64,000 nt of DNA from positions 1,310,973-1,374,972 of the forward strand of contig VZQC01006699.1 of NCBI GenBank assembly GCA_009823505.1, written 5' to 3'. Of the stretch, positions 53,797 through 64,000 are shown piece after piece. Position 1 is the stretch's first letter, and the number at the start of each line of letters is the position of its first letter. Under the pieces are notes generated by a model. The model was not told the DNA's origin. It saw only the letters and a program-made list of their open reading frames with translations, and made no database searches. A program made the translations under genes and the position numbers. The stretch comes from Rhizomys pruinosus. Lineage: Eukaryota; Chordata; Mammalia; Rodentia; Spalacidae.

Positions 53797-54179
53797 CACA
53801 CATAACATTTTTTAAAAAGTTTTAAGTTATTAAACAGAGTAGGTGGCAGACTGAGAGTTGAAGCATACCCTGCCATTACACCATCTGCTCTTCAGGCAGT
53901 TAGCCCAGCCACCTTTGATAAGGATGCTTTTATGGTAAATTAAGATGAGCACTACTCTTTCCTGAAGGTGGTGCTGTGTGCTTGGAAAGTGATTAGCTCA
54001 GTCTATTGACTTCCTCAGGAATCAATCGGACACTTTCTTTTAAGCGCAACACATGCATCTCGGTTATTTTGATGCTTTGTTCATTTTAGTTGCTATTTTC
54101 TTTTCATTTTTCATTTTTTTCCCCTTCCTTTTGGAACCCAAATGTGCTGTCTATGATGACTGTACCTATTAGCTTACTG
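53797..54179. other. Intergenic, no feature recognised
   Basis: Nothing supported. Confidence 0.5.
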
Positions 54180-54260
54180 TTATTGTTTAGTAATGAAGAT
54201 TGAACCCAGAACCTCACACACTCAGCACATTTCCTACAACTGAGCTATGGACCCAGCCCA
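54180..54260 (-). mobile_element. ID SINE, old
   Basis: 'gattgaacccagaacctcacac..actgagctatggacccagccc' in reverse order of the ID promoter. Confidence 0.68.
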
Positions 54261-54314
54261 ACACTAGCTCCTGAGAAAGTTTTTATATTATTATATCACT
54301 TTCATTAAGCAATC

Positions 54315-54390
54315 TAATAGTTAATGTTTATTGAAATGTTCAGACACTGTTCTAAACACTTTAAAGTAGTTTATGGCATCAAACTAGGAT
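54315..54390 (-). mobile_element. MIR fragment
   Basis: 'tgtttattgaaatgttcagacactgttctaaacactttaaa'. Confidence 0.6.
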
Positions 54391-54589
54391 CAGATCTTGT
54401 CTATGTCAGTGACAGAAAAAAATTTAAAGTTATTTTAATAGAGTAGTACCATGACAACCTTTTTTTTTTTTTTTTTTTTTTGGCTGGAAAAATTAACTTT
54501 ATAAAATTTTTTTTCTGGGAGAACATAAGAAGACAAGCTTTTAGTTATTAATTGGAGATTTCATTAAATAAGAGACTTTGTTAGCTGCT

Positions 54590-54740
54590 AGAGGAAGGAA
54601 GGGAAGCAGAGGGTGGAAGGAAGGAGGGAGAAAGGGAGGGACAGAGGTGGGGAAGGGCAAACAAAGTGAGGGAGGAAATCCTGGAGGAGGGAGGCAGAGA
54701 GACAAAAAGGAAAAGAAGCAGAAAAGGAAAGAAAAAGATC
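54590..54740 (+). repeat. GGAA-rich polypurine tract
   Basis: About 150 bp of nearly pure purine. A poly-T of about 23 lies at 54459-54481. Confidence 0.85.
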
Positions 54741-54922
54741 TAATCAAACATATTTTTGTTTTCTCTTAGCCACCACCAATCCTAAATGCATTCAAACTCA
54801 GTTTATCAAGGTATAAACCAACTTAGGTATTTTGTCATCAACCATGGGAAGCGATGATCAAGCATCTGAAATGTTTGCAATTACCTTACTGTTCAAGAGG
54901 CTAAAATTAATCCTGACTCTCA

Positions 54923-55045
54923 CCTGTAATCCCAGCACTTGGGAGACAGAGGTAAGAGGATGGCATATTTGACACCGGCCTGAGCTACCTAGCAAGTTCC
55001 ATGCCAGCTTAGGTTACATAGAAAGATTCTGCCTCTAAGAAAGGT
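54923..55045 (+). mobile_element. Old B1/B4-type SINE
   Basis: 'cctgtaatcccagcacttgggagacagaggtaagagg', then degraded. The next 650 bases hold nothing clear. Confidence 0.65.
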
Positions 55046-55702
55046 ACAGGGTTTTTCTTAACTTTAAATGTTAAATTTTGCAACTGTCCTCAAAGGTTGA
55101 GACAAAGTCATTTGAATACATATATTGAGTATGTGATGGATACAGTTGTTCATAGTCTTTCTATAGAGATTTTTACAGCTTTATCTCCTAGACATGTTAG
55201 TCCAGAAAACTTGAATTCTATCTGTATTGTAGAACTGAACATTTGTCCCTCAGCTGCCCTACAAGGTTATCTGACAATCACATTCAAATGAAACACTTCC
55301 AAATGCTTATCCAGTAAGCACACATACCTGTGTAAATACAGAAGCCCTGCATTAACTTTTTTCACGAAGTTCAAGTTAGCAAGTGGGACAAAATTTCAAC
55401 ACAATCATGTTTACATTTCAGTAACATTATCCACAAGGACCTGATTTACTAGAGTAAGACAGTAAGGAAAAAGCCCTTAAATTCTTCATGGGAATAAGAA
55501 GCAAACAGTGGCATATTAGAGAAGTCTTTAGTCACGCGCCTGGCGATTCCTTCAGATGTTTATAAAGATAAAACGGTGACCCTATATAGACACAACAAAA
55601 TGACCCTTGTTCTCTCTTCTTTTCAGATTTATACTCAGATCAAAACATCTGTTTTTCACACAGCACATACTATAGAGGAAATAACTTGAGAGAAGAATTT
55701 CC

Positions 55703-55772
55703 TGGACTGGGGATGTATGTAGCTCAATGGTAGATTGCTTGGAAGGTCCTGAGTTTGATTCCCAGCACTGGG
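55703..55772 (+). mobile_element. ID SINE
   Basis: 'ggactggggatgtatgtagctcaatggtaga..gagtttgattcccagcac'. Confidence 0.78.
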
Positions 55773-55930
55773 AAATGTACATTTTCCTTAGGGCGGGGTG
55801 GGGGGTTGGCGATTTTAGACTGAGGGAAAAGAGATAAGCACCTCTAATAGTGACAGAGATATGAGTGACAGAATGAAAACTTAAGGTGCTGAGATAGTCT
55901 CTGTCTCTCTCTGTCTCTCTCTTAGTAGCC

Positions 55931-56085
55931 TTTTTTTTTTTTAATCTTTTTGAGACAGGGTCTCCCTGTAGCCCCAGCTGTCCTGGAACTCACTCTGTAG
56001 ACCAGGCTGGCCTTGAACTCACAGAGATCCACCTGCCTCTGCCTCTTGAGTGCTAAGATTAAAGGCGTGCATCACCAAGCCCAGC
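55931..56085 (-). mobile_element. B1 SINE
   Basis: Full reverse copy, preceded by a (CTCTGT)n run at 55899-55920. Confidence 0.94.
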
Positions 56086-56335
56086 TCTCTCTGGCTTTTT
56101 ACAACACCTAAGCTTCACTTATCTCTCCTCTCTCCCCTCCAAACCTTCTCTTCTGTCCCTGTCTCCCCCACTTTCCCTTGATAATGCCTGTCCCCTTTTA
56201 CCCCCTTTCTTGATTTCCTTCCATTTAAAGGATCTTTGGTTTTTTAAAAAGAAAATAACAGGCCAAATATTCAGGAGCTATGTGAAGAGAACAGTTTGAA
56301 TACAGAGAAAAATAAATACTTTTAGAGAAATCAGG

Positions 56336-56580
56336 GGGCTGGAGAGATGGCCTAGCGGTTAAGAGCGCGGACCACTCTTGCAGAGGACCCGGGTTCGATC
56401 CCCAGCGTCCACATGGCGGCTGAGAACCGTCTGAAGCTCCAGTTCCAGGAGAACTCCAGTTCCAGGGGAATCCGAGACCCTCTTCTGACCTCCGCGGCAT
56501 TGCACGACACGGGTGCACAAACTTGCATGCAGACAGTACATTCATACACATACAGAAATAAAATAAATAAATAAATAAAA
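56336..56580 (+). mobile_element. B2 SINE, long variant
   Basis: Near-consensus with an (AAAT)n tail. It abuts the left end of the 2-kb duplicated block and is absent from the second copy's flank. Confidence 0.94.
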
Positions 56581-58595
56581 ATGTCTGAGGTACCCAAACA
56601 TGATGTTTTGATAAACGTATACATTGTGTAATGTTCAAATCAGTGAGTCGGCTATTCACCAATATATTGATCAGAAGAAAGAATTTGAATTTTTTGTTCA
56701 CACTTTTACATGCTTTTTTTTTTACTTTTTTTGTCAGCAGGAAAATAAGTGAAAGAAAATTACCTGAGGATGAATAGTGAGGACGAGGAACGGTGAGAGA
56801 TCATCATCTGAGCAAGGGGTAAGTTCACAACACATGATCTCTCAAAACAGTACAGAGACAGAAAGAATGAAAATTCCCCCGAGTAGTTGTATAACCAGAA
56901 GACAAGATACATGTCAGAGTACTTTAAAAGTGTTAAAGCTCCCATTCACGGAGCTTGCCTGTGAGTGTGAACCTGGCTCATTATCACACACAGATATGTG
57001 TAAGGCCTTCTGTGCCTCTGCTTCTGAGCAGGGCCACTCAGAAAATGGAGGCACAGAGAAATAACATGTTCAAAACCTACAGCTAACGGACGGCTACCTA
57101 GGATTGATACCCAACTGGAGAATATTAAAAATTAACCTGATAGTTTTTATTGAATGTTAATGTTCATTTTCTTATACTCTCTTCAAATATACTTGTGGTT
57201 TGGGGAGAGAGGAGGAGAGAGTTCTTGATTTTGCCTTGATTTAAAGGAAGTGTCTATTTTAGGTCAGGCTTTGAAAGGGATACAATCCATTACTGTGGGA
57301 ACTGCATGGCGGTAGGTAACTGTATGACAGTACAAACATACCATAGCTTTTACACCACATCAGTCAGGGAACAGATATATCAGAATGGAAGTTTGCCAAG
57401 TTAGGACCATCAAGACCCAGTCTACTTCCTTCAGCTAAGGCCCTTTTAACAATGTCACAGTCTTAAAATATGCAACACCATATAGGAACCAAGTGTTTAG
57501 ATGCATGAGCTGGCAGAAGGGGTTTTGCATCTGAACCATAACAATCTATCCCAGGCACCATCGAACTGCATCAAAATGCATCTCCCCCCCCCCCCCCGCC
57601 CCCCCCTTAATGCAAAATACATTCAGTCAAACTTCAGAAGTACCCACCTCCCTTTTTTTTTCTTTACAAAGAAAAAAAATAAAAATGACAATTACAAACA
57701 AAGCAATAAAAAATTTTCTGGTGAAATAATCAACCTGCAGGGCTTAATATATAATTCTTCTCATTTTTATGTTTTCCTTTCCTTTTTTTCTTTTGCTGTT
57801 TCTTACTCCTTTTTATGGGGCTGACCAGAAAATACGTATTCGTCTGGTGTTTAGTGCTAGCCCCCCAGGAAGCCTGAGTTCTCAGATGAGAAAGAGTCTA
57901 ATTAATTGGGGGGGGGGGGGGGTCCTCATCCTAGAACGGCTAGTAAATTTCTAGCTTCTGTTTAGTTATGTTACCCTTCTGAAAAGGGTCACCCCAATCA
58001 CCAAGGGAATTGAGATGCTGACCACTCTGACTTCTTCCTTCCATGCTGAAAAGGACGTTGGTGTGGCAACTGGGGTATCCTCCATTCAGAGAGTCAATCT
58101 AAAAGACCCCAAAAGGCATACATGGTTGGGGAAAAAGAAGTCCTTGACTGGTGCCCAGGAAAGTGAAGTGAGAAGGCAGGAGTAGTTAGGTACATAATCT
58201 AGGCAGGGGACCAGGAAAAGTGAGAACAGGGTGAATTCCAATGTCCAAATTAAAAGTCCATTAGAATTTCTTGACCAGGTGTTTCAAAGCATCCATTATT
58301 AGGTTTCTCCTTCTGTTCATTTTGCCATGATGTATGGACTCAGGATCTGCTTTACAGACACTTTAATAGTCAGGATGGATGAGTTTTCACTTATTTACTA
58401 AAAAGGAAAGAAGGAATTTTTAATTACTGAGCATTAATTGAAAATAATAGTGGACTTATCCTTTGGCTAAAGATGATCCTACACTGTTAATCAAGGCCAA
58501 GATCTAAGGTTCTCATTCCTGTTTAATACTATTTTCATGATACTTTAAGCCCTAAATATGCTGGATGCAAAACAATTTTCAGTTTTAAAAAAATT
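56581..58595. repeat. 2-kb direct duplication, copy 1
   Basis: Matches 61969-63930. Bases 56841-57580 match 62219-62958 without any difference that I could see, and outside this core single-base indels are frequent. No gene is recognised in the block. It carries poly-C at about 57585-57606 and poly-G near 57910. Confidence 0.95.
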
Positions 58596-59476
58596 AGTTG
58601 CTAGAGAGATATATATATATATATTATATATATAGAATCTTTGGTTATACTTTCCTGGGTGCGTAAGAAGAGTCCACACAATTAGCCCATATTAAACCAA
58701 ATTTGTTTTCTCAAGGTCAATGAGCGCTGTCTGCAGGGAGTACTCGGTTTTTCAAGGGGGTTGCACCTGCTCCTTCCGGCCATTAGTACCCAGTTCCTCT
58801 ACTGAGGACAAGTCAGGTCTTGCTAGATCAGGGTTCCCTTTTTGAAGCACAGGCAGACTTGACCTTCCTGTTAATAGACTGGACACTGGGTGGGTTTCTG
58901 TTAGTGGATCTCCAAGAACTCGCTCCCTGCACAGGAATGCCTTGTGACTCACATCACAGAACAGGGTAAGAGATGGCCCCATGGACAAAATTCCACCAGG
59001 TGTAATTGACCTCAAGGGCAAGGAACAAATTGTCCCTAAATCCCTTGCCAAATAAATATGGCCATTAAGTATGGGGGTTAAACATCCAAAAAACTTAAGT
59101 TACAGAAATATGATACTATTAATACTGATCACAAGCTGCTTGAAGAAACCCTAAGAAGCCTTGCATAAACATTGGAAGAGATTTAACACCATGGGATAAG
59201 CAGGGAAAGCTGATGAGAGAAACTTAAACATTTTTAGGCATAAGCTTAAATGTAAACTATTACTACAAACAAAGTAGTCTTTTTACTTTCCCAACCCCCA
59301 TATCCTGGTTGGTAGTTTTCCAATAACAGGGAACATACTTGTTGAACATAATTAAGCTGAAACAATTTACCAATTACTGTCTAAATTGTGTCCTTCTGGG
59401 CTGCATGCCATTTCAGGGAAGTAAACCTAGCTTTTTCTTGAGTCAAATTAATCTTGAAATGGTCAGAACAGATATC
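58596..59476. other. Intergenic
   Basis: (TA)n at 58609-58636. Nothing else recognised. Confidence 0.5.
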
Positions 59477-59665
59477 AGACTGGACACTCATTTGATCAAC
59501 TTGATTGAACATACAAGCCCCCCCTGCTGGATGGTGGGACCCATGAGCTGTGTGTGTTTGGGCACAACTGCTTGCAAATTGGTTTTACATGAAGGATGCT
59601 TGTACTCACAAATTATCACTTATTGTTAAAAAAAATGAAAACAAAACAAAACAACAGAAAAAAAA
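59477..59665 (+). mobile_element. L1 3' UTR fragment
   Basis: Matches the middle of the L1 ends at 22700 and 47770 ('ggacactcatttgatcaact', 'catgaaggatgcttgtac'). Confidence 0.72.
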
Positions 59666-59914
59666 AATTTCCATTCCTATTTCTCAAGTCTTTGTTCACT
59701 ATCCTCTAAATCCTCAGGTTTCAGTAGTTATCCTGGATTACAGAACTCAAAATTGTGCCACTATTCTAAAGGTCCAAAAGGCTGAATTTTAGGCCTCATT
59801 TATTGTCCTAACTTTTTACTCATTATTTGGAAGAAAAAGACCTATAGAAAATGTTAATGATTCACTGCACATTTGTTAGGCAACCACAGAGTATTGGCTA
59901 AATAAGTTATTCTA

Positions 59915-60420
59915 GGGCTGGGGAGATGGGTCAGCAAGTGAAGTGCTGCTGGACAAGCATGATGACCACAGTCCAGAAGCCATGGAAAGGCCAACCGGGC
60001 ATGGCAGCCCACTGGGAATCCAGCACTCGGATCCCTGAAGTAACCAGGTTAGTTAGACTTAGCTAAAGTAAGTTTTGTGATTTGATTTTTTTTTTTTTTT
60101 GGTCTTTTTGAGACAGGGTCTTCCTGTAGCCCCACCTGTCCTGGAACTCACTATGTAGACCAGGCTGGCCTTGAACTCAGAGATCCATCTACCTCTGCCT
60201 CCAGAGTACTGTTAAAGGCATGTGCCACCATGCCAGGCTAGCTAGACTAACTTTATCATTGACAACATCTGGGTTCAATTAAGAGACTCCAACTCAATAA
60301 GATGGGAAAACATCTAGAAAAACTTTCTGACATCAGTCTCAGGCCCACGCACGCACGCACGCACGCACAGGCTTTCATACATACACATGCACCATAACCA
60401 CACATGCACATAAAAATAAG
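59915..60420 (+). mobile_element. B3/B4-type composite SINE split by a B1
   Basis: Head at 59915-60070 (ggctggggagatgggtcagc). The continuation after the B1 ends in (GCAC)n (60347-60368) and an A-rich tail. Confidence 0.55.
60085..60239 (-). mobile_element. B1 SINE
   Basis: Poly-T start, reverse body with small deletions near the head. Confidence 0.92.
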
Positions 60421-60467
60421 TTAGTCCATCTGCATGTAATGAAGTCATTTATAGATTTCAGAGAGCT

Positions 60468-60537
60468 AGGGAAGTAGATCAGTGGCAGAGTTTAGCATGT
60501 GCAAGGCCCTGGGTTCAGCCTCCCCTGCTCCAAAAAA
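60468..60537 (+). mobile_element. ID SINE
   Basis: 'agatcagtggcagagtttagcatgtgcaaggccctgggttcagc'. Confidence 0.78.
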
Positions 60538-60824
60538 TTTCAGAAATAAAACTAAGAGAATTAAAAACTTATTAATGAGAAGAATGAGGTATGCATGAAT
60601 CATTATTCCAATCATTTAAATATACTGTCTAAATATATATATACATATGCATACACAGAGTGTACAAATCCCTTCATAGTGGGAGAAATACAGTGTTTGG
60701 GGTAATAATTTTGTTTATAGTTATTCATTTTAAAACTATGCTTCATCATAAACTTTCAAAGCAAATTTTAGAGTTTGGGTTTATGGGCATAAGAGGCTCA
60801 ATAAATCTTTTAAAATATTCATTT

Positions 60825-60905
60825 TGTGGGCAGGGAGGGGGGCACAGGTCTAGATTTGATTTGAAAATTTTTACAAAGTGTACAAAGCGTCAATAAAAAA
60901 ATTGG
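60825..60905 (+). mobile_element. L1 3' terminus
   Basis: G-rich stretch followed by 'gtgtacaaagcgtcaataaaaaaa'. Confidence 0.6.
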
Positions 60906-60987
60906 CTTTGAAAAAAATATTCATTTTGTATATATGAGTTCTGAATTCATGTTTTAGTTTTTAGGTTAATTTTAAAATTGGTGATTT

Positions 60988-61167
60988 GGGGCTGGTGAAA
61001 TCACTCAGAGGGTTAAAGTGTTTGCTGTCAGACCTGAAGATCTGAGTTGAATTCCCTGGACCCACATTTTGGAAGGAGAGAATGTGATTTCTGTAAGTTG
61101 TCCTCTAAACTCTGCATGACGCCATGGCTCATGAATATACCCCTCCCCCCCAACAAATACATACATG
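60988..61167 (+). mobile_element. B3 SINE with (GA)n after it
   Basis: B3 body 'gttaaagtgtttgctgtcagacctgaagatctgagttg', then (GA)n at 61172-61210. Confidence 0.75.
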
Positions 61168-61535
61168 AGGGGAGAGAGAAAGAGAGAGAGAGAGAAAGAG
61201 AGAGAGAGAATAAATTAAAATGGATTTTAATTGAAAAATGAAATAAACATTTTACATTATGCAAGAGTAATCACCACATCCATCTTGCAGAACAGGTATG
61301 GCCCACTCCTCATCATGAAATGAGGGAGTTGACTATCTATGATTGCTGAAGGCTCTTTTGGATTTTAAGATACTGCTTTTAAAGTGAAAATTTCCTTACC
61401 TGGCTCACATACATGTGTGTGTACACGTGTGTAAGTTTGTAGGCTTATATATTATATATTTTTATGGATTTGTGGGTATGTGTATAAACAGTATAAACAC
61501 AAGTGGAGATTTGTACAGCCATGGTGTGTGTGTGG

Positions 61536-61925
61536 AGGCCAGAAATTGACATCGACTATCTTAAGCTATGATTCTCCATCACATTTAGGCTGGCTGGCTG
61601 CCAAGCCCCGGGGAGGATCCCCTTGTCTTCACCCACTGAGCACTGGGTTCCCTTTCCCGTTTTTTTGTTTTTGTTTTTGTTTTTTTCTGGTCTTTTCGAG
61701 ACAGGGTCTCCCTATAGTCCCAGCTGTCCTGGAACTCACTCTGTAGACCAGGCTGGCCTTGAACTTACAAAGATCCACCTGCCTCTGCCTCCCAAGTGCT
61801 AGGATTAAAGGCGTGCACCACCACGCCCGGCTCTTTCCTGGCTTTTATGTGGGAGCAGGGAACCCAAACTCAGGTCCTCATCCCTGTACAGCAAACATTT
61901 TACCCACTGACCCATCTCCAGCCCC
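61536..61925 (-). mobile_element. B3/B4-type composite SINE containing a B1
   Basis: 'gtggaggccagaaattgacatcg..ggctggctggctgccaagccc' and 'ctcaggtcctcatccctgtac..ccatctccagcccc' surround a younger B1. Confidence 0.6.
61668..61831 (-). mobile_element. B1 SINE
   Basis: Near-consensus reverse copy with a (GTTTTT)n tail. Confidence 0.94.
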
Positions 61926-61968
61926 CCACACATATTTTATATTTTAATTGATTCTTTAAAAAATACAT

Positions 61969-63930
61969 ATGTCTGAGGTACCACATGATGTTTTGATAAA
62001 CGTATACATTGTGTAATGTTCAAATCAGTGAGTCTAGCTATTCACACATTTATCAGAAGAAAAGAATTTGAATTTTGTTCACACTTTTACATGCTTTTTT
62101 TTTTACATTTCAGCAGAAAATAGGTGAAAGCAAAAATTACATGATGATGAGGATAGTGAGGAAGAGGAACGGTGAGAGAGCATCATCTGAGCAGAGGGTT
62201 AAGTGCCCAAAATGATCTCTCAAAACAGTACAGAGACAGAAAGAATGAAAATTCCCCCGAGTAGTTGTATAACCAGAAGACAAGATACATGTCAGAGTAC
62301 TTTAAAAGTGTTAAAGCTCCCATTCACGGAGCTTGCCTGTGAGTGTGAACCTGGCTCATTATCACACACAGATATGTGTAAGGCCTTCTGTGCCTCTGCT
62401 TCTGAGCAGGGCCACTCAGAAAATGGAGGCACAGAGAAATAACATGTTCAAAACCTACAGCTAACGGACGGCTACCTAGGATTGATACCCAACTGGAGAA
62501 TATTAAAAATTAACCTGATAGTTTTTATTGAATGTTAATGTTCATTTTCTTATACTCTCTTCAAATATACTTGTGGTTTGGGGAGAGAGGAGGAGAGAGT
62601 TCTTGATTTTGCCTTGATTTAAAGGAAGTGTCTATTTTAGGTCAGGCTTTGAAAGGGATACAATCCATTACTGTGGGAACTGCATGGCGGTAGGTAACTG
62701 TATGACAGTACAAACATACCATAGCTTTTACACCACATCAGTCAGGGAACAGATATATCAGAATGGAAGTTTGCCAAGTTAGGACCATCAAGACCCAGTC
62801 TACTTCCTTCAGCTAAGGCCCTTTTAACAATGTCACAGTCTTAAAATATGCAACACCATATAGGAACCAAGTGTTTAGATGCATGAGCTGGCAGAAGGGG
62901 TTTTGCATCTGAACCATAACAATCTATCCCAGGCACCATCGAACTGCATCAAAATGCAATCTCTTAATGCAAAATACATTCAGTTCAAACTCAGAAGTAC
63001 CCACTCTCTTTTTTTTTCTTTTTACAAGAAAAAAAAATACAAAATGACAATGACAAAACAAAGCAATAAAAAATTTTCTGGTGAAATAATCAACCTGCAG
63101 GGCTTAATATATAATTCTTCTCATTTTTCTTTTTTCCTTTTTTTCTTTTTTCTTTTCTTACTCTTTTTGGGGCTACCAGAAGAATACTTATTCTTCTGGT
63201 GTTTATTGGCTAGCCCAGGAAGCCTTGAGTTCTCAGCTGAGAAAGAGTCTAATTAATTGGGGGGGGGGTCCTCATCCCTAAACTGCCTAGTAAATTTCTA
63301 GCTCCTGTTTAGTTATGTTACCCTCTGAAAAGGGTCACCCCAATCACCAGAAGGGAATCAGGACACCGACCCTTCTGACTTTCTTCCATGCTGAAAAGGG
63401 ACGTTGGGTGTGGCAACTGGGGTATCCCCCATTCAGAGAGTCAATCTAAAAGACCCCCAAAAGCATAACTATAGTGGGAAAAAAGTTCTTGACTGGTGCC
63501 CATGAAAGTGAAGTGAAGGCAGGAGTAGTTAGGTGCATGATCTAGGCAGGGGACCAGGAGAAATAAGAACAGGGTGAATTCCAATGTCCAAATTAAAAGT
63601 CCATTAGAATTTCTTGACCAGGGTTTTCAAAGCATCCATTTATTAGGTTTCTCCTTCTGTTCATTTTGCCATGATGTATGGACTCAGGATTTGCTTTTCA
63701 GGCCTTTTAATAGTCAGGATATGAGTTTCCACTTAGTTACTAAAAAGAAAGAAGGAATTTTATTACTGAGCATTAATTGAAAATAATAGTGGACTTATCC
63801 TTTGGCTAAAGATGATCCTACACTGTTAATCAAGGTCAAGATCTAAGGTTTTCATGCCTGTTTAATACTATTTCATATAACTTTAAGCCTAATATCTGGA
63901 GGCACAATTTTTCAGGTTTTAAAAAAATAT
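61969..63930. repeat. 2-kb direct duplication, copy 2
   Basis: Same orientation as copy 1, about 5.38 kb downstream. Similarity stops a few bases before the single N at 63935. The flanks on the left differ from copy 1 (no B2). Confidence 0.95.
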
Positions 63931-63934
63931 ATTT

Positions 63935-63935
63935 N
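63935..63935. other. Single ambiguous base (N)
   Basis: The only N in the window. It sits exactly where copy 2 of the duplication ends and may mark an assembly join. Confidence 0.9.
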
Positions 63936-64000
63936 TGCTGGTACTGCACAGGTGCTTTACCATGGAGCAACACCCTAGACCATCAACAAACTCAAAACAG

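Noticed and set aside
56777..57064. Identical open frames in both copies of the 2-kb duplication (also 62203-62442, 57501-57824 and 62879-63256)
   Set aside because: They are repeated only because the DNA is duplicated. One frame runs through homopolymers, and there is no domain or splice context.
28400..64000. Search for exons of MCIDAS or CCNO, which lie beyond CDC20B in human
   Set aside because: No stretch matching the proteins I know was seen. They probably lie further right.

Overview
The window is nuclear DNA from a muroid rodent. It is dense with 7SL-derived B1 SINEs, tRNA-derived B2, B3 and ID SINEs, L1 3' ends and microsatellites. The B1 and B2 copies differ from the mouse consensus as I remember it, so a cricetid or vole-like species is my guess. 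That guess rests on SINE diagnostics alone.

Genes occupy only the left half. Positions 3623-28382 hold the 5' part of CDC20B on the minus strand: exon 1 at 28382-28320, exon 2 at 28070-28008 and exon 3 at 3833-3623. Later exons lie off the left edge. The 24-kb intron 2 contains two nested units. GPX8 is complete on the opposite strand (exons 15602-15805, 16280-16541 and 18752-18915; 209 codons). The miR-449 cluster lies on the host strand in the order 449c, 449b, 449a. The nesting (miR-449 cluster plus an antisense GPX8 inside CDC20B) matches the arrangement known in human. A CpG-rich promoter with inverted CCAAT, CRE and E2F-like sites lies just upstream of CDC20B exon 1. CDC20B and miR-449 are known multiciliated-cell genes, so one promoter probably serves both. 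GPX8 is an ER-membrane peroxidase with its own upstream region.

From 28.9 to 64 kb I find no intact protein gene. This part holds a second small CpG-rich patch (about 32.1-32.5 kb), a pair of related LTRs at 43.8 and 52.8 kb that may bound one decayed class-II-like endogenous retrovirus, an L1 insertion with a 19-bp target-site duplication, a heavily deleted liprin-alpha-like processed pseudogene (48.8-51.3 kb), a 71-bp minisatellite (52.1-52.6 kb), and a 2-kb direct duplication (56.6-58.6 and 62.0-63.9 kb) whose second copy ends at a single N.

The most notable observations are: (i) miR-449b has lost its seed through an apparent 4-nt deletion while its 3p arm and both paralogs are intact; (ii) a composite B2/B1/unique/B1 retroinsertion forms an inverted repeat with a source locus about 1 kb away; (iii) a 17-codon-periodic minisatellite lies just upstream of GPX8; (iv) the 2-kb duplication may be an assembly artefact. 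All family identifications come from recall and reading by eye; no search was run.
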